Shown here piece by piece: positions 1 through 6,564 of a stretch of 26,654 nt of DNA. A program made the position numbers and the translations under genes. The notes under the pieces were generated by a model. That model was given only the letters and a program-made list of their open reading frames with translations. It had not been told where the DNA came from and did no database searches. The first letter of the stretch is position 1; the number at the start of each line of letters is the position of its first letter. The stretch comes from a virus, in IMG/VR virus record IMGVR_UViG_3300010233_000226, positions 1-26,654 of that record, one strand, 5' to 3'.

Positions 1-5
1 TGATT

Positions 6-113
6 ATGGATTTAGACTACTGGATTAAAAAGAAAGGATATGAAGCAATTCTAAAAGAATTAAGTCCACAAGCAAAAAGTATACTCCACGATTATTATGC
101 TTGTAAATGTTGA
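6..113 (+). other. Short ORF at the left edge, upstream of the polymerase fragment
   Basis: An open frame runs from the window edge (first ATG at 6) to TGA at 111-113 and would encode about 35 residues ending YYACKC. It overlaps the polymerase frame by 17 bases in a different phase. The residues do not resemble the segment that normally precedes motif A in family A polymerases. It could be the tail of an intron-borne homing endonuclease, the end of an unrelated upstream gene, or chance. I do not recognise it. Confidence 0.3.
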
Positions 114-807
114 CGCGTCGGCCTTGGAGTGGATTTGTGCTGCCTACCTATCAAAAGACAAAGTAGCATATGAAGAAATCAGAGCAAAGGTTGATCAACA
201 CACAGCCAACCAAATACGATTTGGGCTACCTACGCGACTCATCGCAAAGACCTTTGTATTCAGACTCATTTATGGTGGTTCAGCGTACTCCTATGCAAAT
301 GACCCTGATTTCGAGAGCGTCAAAGGAAACGAAAAGTTCTGGCAAGAGGTAATAGATGAATTCTATTCAAAGTACCAAGGAATCAGCCAATGGCACACCG
401 ATCTTATATCAGAAGTTACAACTTCTGGAAAGCTACGAATGCCTACAGGCAGGATATATAACTTCAAGTCTGAAGCTAGGCGTGGAGATATCGTCTGGCC
501 GAGGACGAAGATTTTAAATTATCCAGTACAGGGACTTGGTGCAGACTTAATGGCAATCGCACGAGTCAGTGCGTTCCGCCGATTTAAAGACCAGCGAATA
601 GAAGGAGTACTGATATCAACGATTCACGATTCAATAGTAGCTGACGTAAAATCTCATGAAGTAGAACGTGTTTGTCAATTGTTTCACAATGTATTTGAAT
701 CAATTCCCCTCAATTTCAAGCGAGTTTCTGGTGTAGAATGGGATCTCCCGACACGTTGCGAAGTTTCCTTCGGACCTAATAAATTTGATTTGACAGAGTG
801 GAAGTAG
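97..807 (+). CDS. DNA polymerase family A, C-terminal catalytic part only
   Basis: Palm and fingers of a T7/Pol I-type replicative polymerase. Motif A is VDASALEW (residues 5-12, catalytic D6). The O-helix is R47-xxx-K51-xxx-F55-xxx-Y59-G60, motif C is IHDS (H177, D178), and NYPVQGLGADL (141-151) is the Q-helix region. F55 occupies the position of E. coli Pol I F762, a residue known to discriminate against dideoxynucleotides. The exonuclease and thumb domains are absent: the frame has stops at 52 and 61, and the only ATG, at 97, lacks a Shine-Dalgarno sequence. The fragment is therefore probably a 3' exon after an intron, one half of a split polymerase, or the result of a frameshift; 97 is only the first possible start. 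The family call is secure, the gene structure is not. Confidence 0.9.
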   Translation: MLVNVDASALEWICAAYLSKDKVAYEEIRAKVDQHTANQIRFGLPTRLIAKTFVFRLIYGGSAYSYANDPDFESVKGNEKFWQEVIDEFYSKYQGISQWHTDLISEVTTSGKLRMPTGRIYNFKSEARRGDIVWPRTKILNYPVQGLGADLMAIARVSAFRRFKDQRIEGVLISTIHDSIVADVKSHEVERVCQLFHNVFESIPLNFKRVSGVEWDLPTRCEVSFGPNKFDLTEWK

Positions 808-818
808 GATGGTATAAT
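790..818 (+). promoter_or_regulatory. Consensus sigma70 promoter
   Basis: TTGACA at 790-795, exactly 17 bp, then TATAAT at 813-818. Both boxes match the bacterial housekeeping consensus perfectly. The -35 box lies in the last codons of the polymerase gene and the -10 box just after its stop. A start near 825 is expected. It would drive the ssDNA-binding protein and the downstream replication genes with host RNA polymerase. Confidence 0.85.
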
Positions 819-824
819 AATCAT

Positions 825-943
825 ATTAACAGCTTGATCTGTTGACTCTAGCCCCTTAAGGCTGGGGAAGGTCCTGCGTAGCGGGGCGGCACCAACCCAG
901 TAGTATAGTAAGCTGGACTAACTATAATCGGAGAAACAACTAA
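825..943 (+). ncRNA. Structured 5' leader of the SSB gene
   Basis: About 120 transcribed but apparently non-coding bases follow the promoter. Visible pairings are AACAG/CTGTT (828-832 with 839-843), CCCC/GGGG (852-855 with 864-867), GTCCTGC/GCGGGGC with a GTA triloop (871-877 with 881-887, two G-U pairs), CCAG/CTGG (897-900 with 913-916) and TATAGT/ACTATA (904-909 with 921-926). The last two interleave, as in an H-type pseudoknot, and lie just before CGGAG and the ATG at 944. It could be a regulatory leader or a stable RNA. I recognise no known family. Confidence 0.45.
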
Positions 944-1450
944 ATGCAAATCGAAGTTCTGAGTGTGTCCGTAGAGGACAAAGGCAAGTATAAATCCATG
1001 GAAGTAGCCTACAAAGGTACTGATGGCAAAGTAACCAGTAAGAAGATGGTGTCCTTTGGTTCACAAGAAGCAGCATACAAAACCCTCTCTACTGCCAAGC
1101 AAGGAGATGTGTTCCAAATTCAGTCTGCCAAGAACGACAAGGGCTACTGGGATTGGATTGGAATTGAACAAGGAACTGGAACCTCTGTAGTGACCGCCGC
1201 GAAGCCAGGCGGGAACGCTACTCCAAAGAGTACATATGAGACCGCTGAAGAGCGTGCTAACCGTCAAGTACTCATCGTTCGTCAGTCCAGTGTTTCTAAT
1301 GCAATCGCATTTCTTAACATGAATGCAAAGGCAAAGTCTACTGTACAAGATGTAATCGAAGTAGCAGAAGTCTTTGAAAGCTATGTCTTCGGAAAGAAGA
1401 GTGCTCCGGCTGGTGTCTTTGATGACATGCCTGACGATATTCCACTGTAA
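944..1450 (+). CDS. Single-stranded DNA-binding protein (phage type)
   Basis: A 168-aa protein expected to coat single-stranded DNA at the replication fork. The N-terminal ~80 residues are beta-rich and consistent with an OB fold. A basic/polar linker follows, then a segment containing ANRQVLIVRQSS (about 105-116) that is typical of phage SSB-like proteins. The C-terminus is acidic and ends DDMPDDIPL, like the partner-binding tip of bacterial SSB (DDDIPF). It is the first gene after the sigma70 promoter and structured leader, with GGAG at 930-933 as ribosome site. The exonuclease gene starts six bases after its stop. The call rests on the tail, the motif and the context rather than on an alignment. 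Confidence 0.75.
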   Translation: MQIEVLSVSVEDKGKYKSMEVAYKGTDGKVTSKKMVSFGSQEAAYKTLSTAKQGDVFQIQSAKNDKGYWDWIGIEQGTGTSVVTAAKPGGNATPKSTYETAEERANRQVLIVRQSSVSNAIAFLNMNAKAKSTVQDVIEVAEVFESYVFGKKSAPAGVFDDMPDDIPL

Positions 1451-1456
1451 CCAGTA

Positions 1457-2290
1457 ATGAAGGCGCTAATCGATGGTGACATCGTAGCCTTCCGATGTGC
1501 CGCTTCAGCCGAGGATGCAGATGAGTACATCTGTATCTCTCGGTTGGATCATCTGATGGATGAGATTCTTTACGCATCAGATTCATCCGAGTACGAATGC
1601 TTTATTTCAGGGGAAGGAAACTTTAGATACAAAGTCTTCCCTGACTATAAAGCAAACAGAAAAGACACACCACGGCCTCGCTGGTTAGATCGTTGTCGAG
1701 AACACCTAGTAACAAAATGGAAAGCAGAGTTTGCACACGGCTGCGAAGCAGACGACATGCTTGGTATTCGTCAAACAGACGACACCATCATCTGTTCCAT
1801 TGACAAGGATCTTCTTCAGATCCAGGGGAAACACTACAACTTTGTAAAAGGCGTCTGGTTTGATCAAACCTACATAGAAGGAATGCGATTATTCTTTCAG
1901 CAACTTCTTAAGGGTGATACTTCAGACGGAATCAAAGGACTCAAAGGTGTAGGAGAAGTTGGAGCAAGGAAGTATCTTGAAGGTTGTGATACAGTTACAG
2001 AAATGTACAACGTCTGTAAAGAACAATACGAGAACCGGAACGACGACATGATGCTGACGTACGGCAAGTGTCTTTGGATCTGGCGAAAGGAGAACGATAT
2101 TTGGAATCCAGATCCGTTAACTGGCTTGCACCGCTCCAGCTCAGAGGAGGGGGAGAAGTCCGACTCTACGATTCAGACGGTGACTTCAGTAGACCGGTCT
2201 TTGGATCATATTGGACCGGGGAACGATGGATACCTTGCTCCTGGACTCTCACTGGACATCACCTCTCCCCAAAATATCCAAGAGGTCTAG
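1457..2290 (+). CDS. FEN-type 5'-3' exonuclease
   Basis: Flap or 5'-exonuclease of the Pol I N-terminal/T7 gp6 superfamily, acting in primer removal, end resection and host DNA breakdown. The metal ligands are visible: D6/D8 in LIDGD, the YKANR helix (64-68), the acidic cluster EADD (97-100), DKD (116-118) and GDTSD (153-157). A helix-hairpin-helix-like stretch, GLKGVGEVGARK (161-172), follows. Recognisable similarity fades after NDIWNPDP (about 213-220). The final ~55 residues are Ser-rich and overlap a more protein-like reading in another frame (see 2068-2337), so the extreme C-terminus may be incidental or the region may be recoded. No clear Shine-Dalgarno is seen; translation is probably coupled to SSB. 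Confidence 0.9.
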   Translation: MKALIDGDIVAFRCAASAEDADEYICISRLDHLMDEILYASDSSEYECFISGEGNFRYKVFPDYKANRKDTPRPRWLDRCREHLVTKWKAEFAHGCEADDMLGIRQTDDTIICSIDKDLLQIQGKHYNFVKGVWFDQTYIEGMRLFFQQLLKGDTSDGIKGLKGVGEVGARKYLEGCDTVTEMYNVCKEQYENRNDDMMLTYGKCLWIWRKENDIWNPDPLTGLHRSSSEEGEKSDSTIQTVTSVDRSLDHIGPGNDGYLAPGLSLDITSPQNIQEV

Positions 2291-2337
2291 ATATAATTAA
2301 TGTCAATACCGAAGAAACGGACCCCAGATGCGCCTGA
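2068..2337 (+). CDS. Small phage protein overlapping the exonuclease 3' end
   Basis: Frame -1 relative to the exonuclease. From about residue 25 it reads like a compact folded protein: GEVRLYDSDG, GSYWTGERWIPCSW, then HHLSPKYPRGLDI. The Trp-rich style (a described object with given and modified residues) resembles small accessory proteins in other phage genomes, but I know no function for it. The start is uncertain: GTG at 2068, TTG at 2101, or entry by a -1 slip from the exonuclease at the G-run GAGGAGGGGGAG (2144-2155). It overlaps the next gene by 38 bases. The overlapped exonuclease frame looks far less like protein, which supports this frame. Confidence 0.55.
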   Translation: MSLDLAKGERYLESRSVNWLAPLQLRGGGEVRLYDSDGDFSRPVFGSYWTGERWIPCSWTLTGHHLSPKYPRGLDIINVNTEETDPRCA

Positions 2338-2779
2338 TTACAGGTCTCACTTTGAACGCGAAGTCGGAGAGTTCCTCGGAATTAGAGCCATACACGAACC
2401 AGAAAGAATCTACTTCACTCAACCGAGTAAGCAGAGATTTTATCTCCCTGACTTCAAGACTGAGGGGGGTATCTTCATTGAGTGTAAGGGCCGCTGGGTT
2501 GCCTCAGATCGCCAGAAGCATGTGTGGCTCAAGGAGCAACATCCAGACAAACGAATCATCCTCTTATTCCAAGATGCGAAGATTCGATTAAGTAAGAGAA
2601 GTAAAACTACTTACGGAGAATGGGCAACAAAGAATAACCTAGAGTGGTATAGTTGGAAAGATGGATTCCCAGAGGATATAATAACAAAAAATGAGACTCG
2701 AAACAGTAGTGGAAACAAAAGAAGGCCCAGTAAAAATAAAAGCAAACTTGTCCCAAGAACAAGTAAAGTTTCTTCTTGA
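2300..2779 (+). CDS. Endonuclease I (T7 gp3-like Holliday junction resolvase)
   Basis: A 159-aa PD-(D/E)xK nuclease; T7 endonuclease I is 149 aa. E19 (in HFEREV), D51 (YLPDF), E61 and K63 (IECKG) line up with T7 E20, D55, E65 and K67. A later TTYGEWATKN segment matches the TSYGEF region of the T7 enzyme. The known family role is resolving branched DNA and helping to degrade host DNA as a domain-swapped dimer. The last ~25 residues are basic and polar and overlap the next gene by 89 bases. No strong ribosome site is seen before ATG 2300. Confidence 0.9.
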   Translation: MSIPKKRTPDAPDYRSHFEREVGEFLGIRAIHEPERIYFTQPSKQRFYLPDFKTEGGIFIECKGRWVASDRQKHVWLKEQHPDKRIILLFQDAKIRLSKRSKTTYGEWATKNNLEWYSWKDGFPEDIITKNETRNSSGNKRRPSKNKSKLVPRTSKVSS

Positions 2780-2882
2780 GATAGGTCTTAATCTAACTCT
2801 AGCAAGGGGGGCCATGCCTTTTGCTAGCAAAGAAGAGTACTCCATTCATGATCTCCATCAGGGAGATGGTACTCCGCAATGA
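2691..2882 (+). CDS. 63-aa hypothetical phage protein
   Basis: Starts inside the endonuclease I gene (89-base overlap) and ends in an ATGA overlap with the next gene. AGAGGA lies upstream of ATG 2691. The protein has a short beta-type N-terminus (EGPVKIKANL) and then a helix (QEQVKFLLEIGLNLTL) of a kind often seen in tiny phage proteins of replication regions. Function is unknown. The tight coupling on its 3' side supports it as a real gene. Confidence 0.6.
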   Translation: MRLETVVETKEGPVKIKANLSQEQVKFLLEIGLNLTLARGAMPFASKEEYSIHDLHQGDGTPQ

Positions 2883-3616
2883 AAATCCTTCTACTAGATA
2901 TTGAAACGGCCCCCAATCTTGTTCATGTATGGGGATTATGGCAGCAAAACGTAGGCCTTCCACAGATCATCGCAGCAGGATATGTGATGTGTTGGTCTGC
3001 AAAATGGCTTGGTGAAGAGAAGATCTTCTTTGACTCTGTTCACCGAAATACTCCTAAGCAAATGCTCAAGAATATCCATACTCTTCTTGATGAAGCGGAT
3101 GCAGTAGTTCACTACAACGGCACCAAGTTTGACATCCCTACTCTGAACAAAGAGTTCTTACTTCACAAGATGACTCCTCCTGCACCATATAAGCAGATTG
3201 ATCTCTTGCGAGTTGCTCGCTCTCAATTTAGGTTCCCGTCTAATAAGTTGGACTATGTTGCTCAAGCACTCAAGGTGGGAAAGAAACCAAAGCATGCTGG
3301 ACATGAACTCTGGATACGTTGTCTTGATGGAAAAAAAGAAGCTTGGCAACAGATGGAAGAGTATAATCGGAATGATGTGGTCCTTCTTGAAGGGGTATAC
3401 TATCGACTCCTGCCATGGATCAAATATCATCCAAATAGTGGGCTATATACCGACGAAGCCGAAGTCTGCCCAAATTGTGGTAGTAAACACCAGCATCGAC
3501 GTGGGTATGCATACACTTCGACTTGTAAGTATGCACGATTTAAATGCCTTGATTGTGGGGCTTGGTACAGAGGGAGGAAGAATCTTGCAACAACAGAACG
3601 ATTCGCAAGCGTATGA
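2879..3616 (+). CDS. DEDD 3'-5' exonuclease with C-terminal zinc ribbon (RNase H-like fold)
   Basis: Residues 1-180 carry the DnaQ/YprB-type exonuclease signature: LLDIET (D7, E9), HYNGTKFDIPTL (D85) and YNRND (Y162, D166), the layout of DEDDy enzymes. Residues 190-235 form a zinc ribbon with CPNCG (C197, C200) and CLDCG (C223, C226). The nuclease probably trims 3' ends, and the ribbon may bind nucleic acid. Because the neighbouring polymerase is broken in the window and its proofreading domain cannot be seen, this gene could be a separate editing nuclease or a recombination or decay enzyme. Its start overlaps the previous stop (ATGA). Confidence 0.85.
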   Translation: MKILLLDIETAPNLVHVWGLWQQNVGLPQIIAAGYVMCWSAKWLGEEKIFFDSVHRNTPKQMLKNIHTLLDEADAVVHYNGTKFDIPTLNKEFLLHKMTPPAPYKQIDLLRVARSQFRFPSNKLDYVAQALKVGKKPKHAGHELWIRCLDGKKEAWQQMEEYNRNDVVLLEGVYYRLLPWIKYHPNSGLYTDEAEVCPNCGSKHQHRRGYAYTSTCKYARFKCLDCGAWYRGRKNLATTERFASV

Positions 3617-3815
3617 CACCGCAAACCTTTGTGGTACTGCTCCTTGTTCTAATACTCGTGTGATTACAGGACATGTCTACCCGTTTGATACAGTCAAACC
3701 TTCCGCTCTTGACAAGGCTTATGCTGAACGAAGTAACAGAGGAGTCCGAGAACTCTCCTACAACTCAGAGACAAAGAAGTATGAAGAATATAAAACCAAA
3801 GCAAAGGCCGATTAA
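3585..3815 (+). CDS. 76-aa hypothetical protein with TTG start
   Basis: The start is TTG at 3585, chosen because GGAGG (3573-3577) lies seven bases upstream and no ATG is available nearby. The start overlaps the exonuclease end by 32 bases. The protein contains GTAPCSNTRVITGHVYPFD, then a Lys/Glu-rich helical tail. A longer open frame extends upstream from 3198, but that part reads as a shadow of the exonuclease gene. No family recognised. Its end overlaps the metalloprotein start by 35 bases. Confidence 0.6.
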   Translation: MQQQNDSQAYDTANLCGTAPCSNTRVITGHVYPFDTVKPSALDKAYAERSNRGVRELSYNSETKKYEEYKTKAKAD

Positions 3816-4131
3816 GATAAACGTAGGGGGAATCCCCTACGTTCTAACCTTCATGCCTTGGAAGGATGTTGACCACTCAAAGAAAGCAAGTGGTCTCTTT
3901 GGGGAAGTTGATTACTTGACACACTCAATTCATGTGGCAAGTGACGTTCCTAAAGAGAAACAACAACTAACAGTTATCCATGAAACCCTTCATGCCATCA
4001 TCTCTGAATACAACATCAGAGAAATGAAGAGTCCTGAAGGAGAGCACTACGAACACACAATAGATCTACTTAGTTTGGGTCTCTGCTCTGTTCTCAAATC
4101 ATTAAACTTGGAGATCCCACATGAGTCTTGA
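3781..4131 (+). CDS. Small HExxH metalloprotein
   Basis: A 116-aa protein with a zincin-type VIHETLHAI helix (H67, E68, H71) and a downstream acidic helix (EHYEHTIDLL, about 88-97) that could give the third ligand. Such small HExxH proteins are common in phages and are loosely related to the ImmA/IrrE type peptidases; the substrate is unknown. ATG 3781 is preferred over an in-frame ATG at 3673 because residues before it are non-conserved in style and overlap the upstream gene. Its stop overlaps the holin start by 11 bases, suggesting translational coupling. Confidence 0.7.
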   Translation: MKNIKPKQRPIKINVGGIPYVLTFMPWKDVDHSKKASGLFGEVDYLTHSIHVASDVPKEKQQLTVIHETLHAIISEYNIREMKSPEGEHYEHTIDLLSLGLCSVLKSLNLEIPHES

Positions 4132-4525
4132 TCCAGTAACAGCTCTACTTGACATTGGAGGTAAAGTAATTGATCGTATCTGGCCTGACCCAACTCAAGC
4201 AGCTAATGCTAAGTTTGAGTTATTCAAGTTGCAACAAAGTGGTGAGCTTGCTCAAATTGCAGGACAACTCCGTATCAATGAGGTTGAGGCGGAAAACCCT
4301 AGTCTCTTTGTTTCAGGTTGGCGGCCGTTTGTTGGCTGGGTTTGTGGTGGTGGGCTTGTCTATGCTTTTGTGGGTCAGCCTCTTCTCTCTTGGGCCAGTG
4401 GTGTATATGGCTTTGCTATCCCTCCTACTCTTGATGTTAGCACTCTCCTTACTGTACTCGGTGGGATGCTTGGTCTTGGGGGTCTTCGGACTGTAGAGAA
4501 ACTAAGTGGGGTTGACAGGAAGTAA
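4121..4525 (+). CDS. Holin, 3TM family
   Basis: A 134-aa protein. The N-terminal 60 residues are soluble (IWPDPTQAANAKFELFKLQ, then NEVEAENPSLF). Hydrophobic segments follow from about 63 to 125, including GWVCGGGLVYAFVGQPLLSW and LLTVLGGMLGLGGLRTVEK. The SLFVSGWRPFVGW junction is the hallmark of the 3TM phage holin family. It would form inner-membrane lesions releasing the GH108 endolysin encoded at 6615-7118. It lies in the rightward block, not beside the endolysin, so the lysis genes are divided between opposite strands. Confidence 0.88.
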   Translation: MSLDPVTALLDIGGKVIDRIWPDPTQAANAKFELFKLQQSGELAQIAGQLRINEVEAENPSLFVSGWRPFVGWVCGGGLVYAFVGQPLLSWASGVYGFAIPPTLDVSTLLTVLGGMLGLGGLRTVEKLSGVDRK

Positions 4526-4526
4526 A

Positions 4527-4700
4527 ATGATAACCCTAGCAGAAGTAATCCTTAGTCTTAAAAGGATTGACGAGATTTCTTTGCTGGAGATCCTTGAGAT
4601 CTCTAGCGAGGATATCGTTGATCGTTTCACCGACAAAATTGAAGACAAATATGATGCACTCGCCGAAGATTTCGAAGAAGAAAAAACGGAAGGACAATAA
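4527..4700 (+). CDS. 57-aa acidic hypothetical protein
   Basis: Starts at ATG 4527, one base after the holin stop, with AGGAAG at 4516-4521 as ribosome site. An earlier in-frame GTG at 4506 has no such site. The product is almost all helix-forming and ends in an acidic stretch (ALAEDFEEEKTEG). No family recognised. Position directly after the holin could mean a lysis accessory role, but nothing in the residues shows it: there is no membrane segment. Confidence 0.65.
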   Translation: MITLAEVILSLKRIDEISLLEILEISSEDIVDRFTDKIEDKYDALAEDFEEEKTEGQ

Positions 4701-4806
4701 TGATTCTATCCACGGTAAAATAAAATACCAACTTCGAAGGCAAGTAGAAAAAGAGGGACAACAACTAGTGGAAGAATATAAAAAGAATGATAAAAGAGAG
4801 GTTTAA
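4651..4806 (+). CDS. 51-aa Lys-rich hypothetical protein
   Basis: Frame +1 relative to the preceding small gene. Possible starts are ATG 4651 and ATG 4654. The product begins MMHSPKISKKKKRKD and continues with a charged helix to KKNDKREV, suggesting a nucleic-acid-binding or structural peptide. It overlaps the previous gene by 50 bases and the ribonucleotide reductase start by 20, which fits the coupled style of this operon. Without it an 86-base gap (4701-4786) would remain in a region that otherwise has none. Function unknown. Confidence 0.45.
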   Translation: MMHSPKISKKKKRKDNNDSIHGKIKYQLRRQVEKEGQQLVEEYKKNDKREV

Positions 4807-6424
4807 AACAAGTTTCGCAAAGAGGATCTTCCACCAGAAGTACGCACAAGGTCCAGAGGATACTTGGGATGCTCTCTGTGAACGAGTAGTAGAGGATGTC
4901 TGTGGTACTAGGTGGGGCAAAGACCATGCTCTAATGTCTGATGGTGATCGTAAACAACTAGTAGAATATATGATCACTATGAAATTCGTGGCCGGAGGCA
5001 GATATCTCTATTATTCTGGGAGGCCTTTTAGTGCTTGGAATAATTGTTATTTGTTGAGGTGTGAGGAAGATACACGAGAAGAGTGGGCTAACGTAACTTG
5101 GCGAGCAATGAACTGCCTTACTACAGGAGGTGGAATTGGCATTGATTATTCGATCTTGCGACCAGAAGGTAAGCCTCTTTCCCGTACAGGAGGAATCAGC
5201 AGTGGCCCTCTTCCACTTATGCATGCAATTAATGAAGTCGGACGAAGTGTCATGCAGGGTGGAGCGCGGCGTAGTGCAATTTATGCGTCGTTAAATTGGC
5301 AACATGAAGACATTCCTAAATTCATGGTAGCAAAGAACTGGAATGAACTCACGGTTAGAGAAAAGGCAGCAGACTTCAACTTCCCTGGTCCTCTTGATAT
5401 GACCAACATCAGTATTAATTACGATGATGCATGGGGCTGTGAAGTCGGTAATCCAGTCTTCCTTGAGAACTGCAAGCAAGCAATGATGACCGGGGAACCT
5501 GGATTCAGTTTCAACTTTGGAGATAAAGAGAATGAAACGTTGCGAAATGCCTGTACTGAAGTTACGTCAGAAGATGACTCTGACGTTTGCAATCTTGGGT
5601 CAGTCAATCTTGGCAATATTGAGTCTCTGGAAGAATTCAGAGATGTCATTTCCTTGGCTTCAAAGTTCCTCGTCTGTGGTACACTTAGAGCCGATCTTCC
5701 TTACGAGAAAGTCTATAAGGTTCGGGAAAAGAACCGCCGTCTTGGACTCGGCCTTATGGGTATCCATGAATGGCTCCTTAAGCGAGGCGCAAGTTATGAG
5801 GTCACTGAGGAACTAAAACAATGGTTAGGAGAGTATAAGAGTGGATCGGAACGAAGTGCTAACGAACATTGTGAACGGCTGTATATCAGCAACCCTGTCG
5901 CATACAGAGCCATTGCCCCTACTGGAACAATTGGAATTCTTGCTGGAACTACAACGGGGATTGAACCACTTTTTGCCGTTGCTTACAAACGACGTTATCT
6001 CTCAGATGGTACAAAATGGAAGTATGAGTACGTCGTCGATAGTACTGCCGACCTCCTCATCCGAGAGTATGGACTCAACCCCGACACAATTGATACTGCC
6101 TACAAGTTAAGTCATGACTACGAACGACGAATCAAATTCCAAGCGGACATACAAGATTACATTGATATGTCGATTAGCTCCACAATTAATCTCCCGCCTT
6201 ATGGAAGCAAGGGAAATTCAGAGCAAAACATTGTGGAGTTTGCTACGACTCTTGCCGAGTATGCGCCGCGTCTTCGTGGATTCACCTGTTATCCAGATTC
6301 AAGTCGAGGAGGTCAACCCCTAACTGAAGTACTGTACGAGGATGCAATCAAGCACAAAGGAGTTGTTTTTACAGAGCATGACATCTGTGAGATCGGAGGT
6401 AAGGGTGGAACCTGCGGAGTCTGA
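4787..6424 (+). CDS. nrdJ: Ribonucleotide reductase, adenosylcobalamin-dependent type (class II)
   Basis: Catalytic subunit making deoxyribonucleotides for phage DNA synthesis. Visible family landmarks are NNCYLL (redox C87), MTGEPGFSF (234-242), NACTEV (N254, thiyl-radical C256, E258), CNLGSVNLGN (C268, the second redox Cys), APTGTIGILAGTTTGIEP (377-394) and SSTINLP (464-470). C534 and C543 near the C-terminus are candidates for reductant delivery. The 545-aa length, the QGGARRSAIYASLNWQHED segment and the absence of an NrdB gene in the window favour the B12-dependent class. No ATP-cone is present, so allosteric activity control is probably lacking. The gene overlaps small genes at both ends. 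Confidence 0.88.
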   Translation: MIKERFKTSFAKRIFHQKYAQGPEDTWDALCERVVEDVCGTRWGKDHALMSDGDRKQLVEYMITMKFVAGGRYLYYSGRPFSAWNNCYLLRCEEDTREEWANVTWRAMNCLTTGGGIGIDYSILRPEGKPLSRTGGISSGPLPLMHAINEVGRSVMQGGARRSAIYASLNWQHEDIPKFMVAKNWNELTVREKAADFNFPGPLDMTNISINYDDAWGCEVGNPVFLENCKQAMMTGEPGFSFNFGDKENETLRNACTEVTSEDDSDVCNLGSVNLGNIESLEEFRDVISLASKFLVCGTLRADLPYEKVYKVREKNRRLGLGLMGIHEWLLKRGASYEVTEELKQWLGEYKSGSERSANEHCERLYISNPVAYRAIAPTGTIGILAGTTTGIEPLFAVAYKRRYLSDGTKWKYEYVVDSTADLLIREYGLNPDTIDTAYKLSHDYERRIKFQADIQDYIDMSISSTINLPPYGSKGNSEQNIVEFATTLAEYAPRLRGFTCYPDSSRGGQPLTEVLYEDAIKHKGVVFTEHDICEIGGKGGTCGV

Positions 6425-6524
6425 TCAGAGTACCTTTGGACTTGTATTTCCTAAAAGAGAAGGCACTACTATCTGTAGATACTGCTATAATCTAATAGAA
6501 AAATGTAACTGTGGTTGTAGATAA
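6405..6524 (+). CDS. 39-aa Cys-rich micro-protein after the reductase
   Basis: GTG start at 6405 with GGAGGT (6395-6400) five bases upstream, both inside the reductase gene (20-base overlap). The product has five cysteines: C24-x2-C27-x6-C34-x-C36-x-C38, like a half zinc ribbon or a redox-active peptide. It is the last gene of the rightward block. Translational coupling suggests co-production with the reductase. A role in reductase re-reduction or zinc-dependent binding is only a guess. Confidence 0.5.
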   Translation: MEPAESDQSTFGLVFPKREGTTICRYCYNLIEKCNCGCR

Positions 6525-6534
6525 TGTATAAACT

Positions 6535-6564
6535 GTAAAAGAAAAGAGCCCCGAAAGAGGCTCG
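6535..6564 (-). terminator. Rho-independent terminator of the leftward late block
   Basis: Read on the minus strand: GAGCC (6563-6559), an eight-base loop, GGCTC (6550-6546), then TTTTCTTTT (6545-6537). It lies just downstream of the endolysin stop at 6615. On the plus strand the stem is not followed by a U-run, so it does not explain where rightward transcription stops. Confidence 0.75.

Noticed and set aside
808-943. Group I intron in the polymerase-SSB gap
   Set aside because: Too short for a complete intron, lies between two intact gene ends, and no clear P3/P7 core could be matched; a leader RNA explains it better.
3198-3584. Upstream part of a 205-codon frame ending at 3815
   Set aside because: This part overlaps the exonuclease catalytic region in another phase and reads as a shadow; only the part from TTG 3585 has a ribosome site.
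4510-4515. TTGACA as a -35 box before the 57-aa gene
   Set aside because: At 17-bp spacing the sequence is CCTAGC, with no -10 box; it is simply part of the holin coding sequence.
6486-6491. TATAAT box as a second rightward promoter
   Set aside because: It lies inside the micro-protein gene and the bases 17 upstream (GCACTA) do not form a -35 box; nothing rightward follows it.
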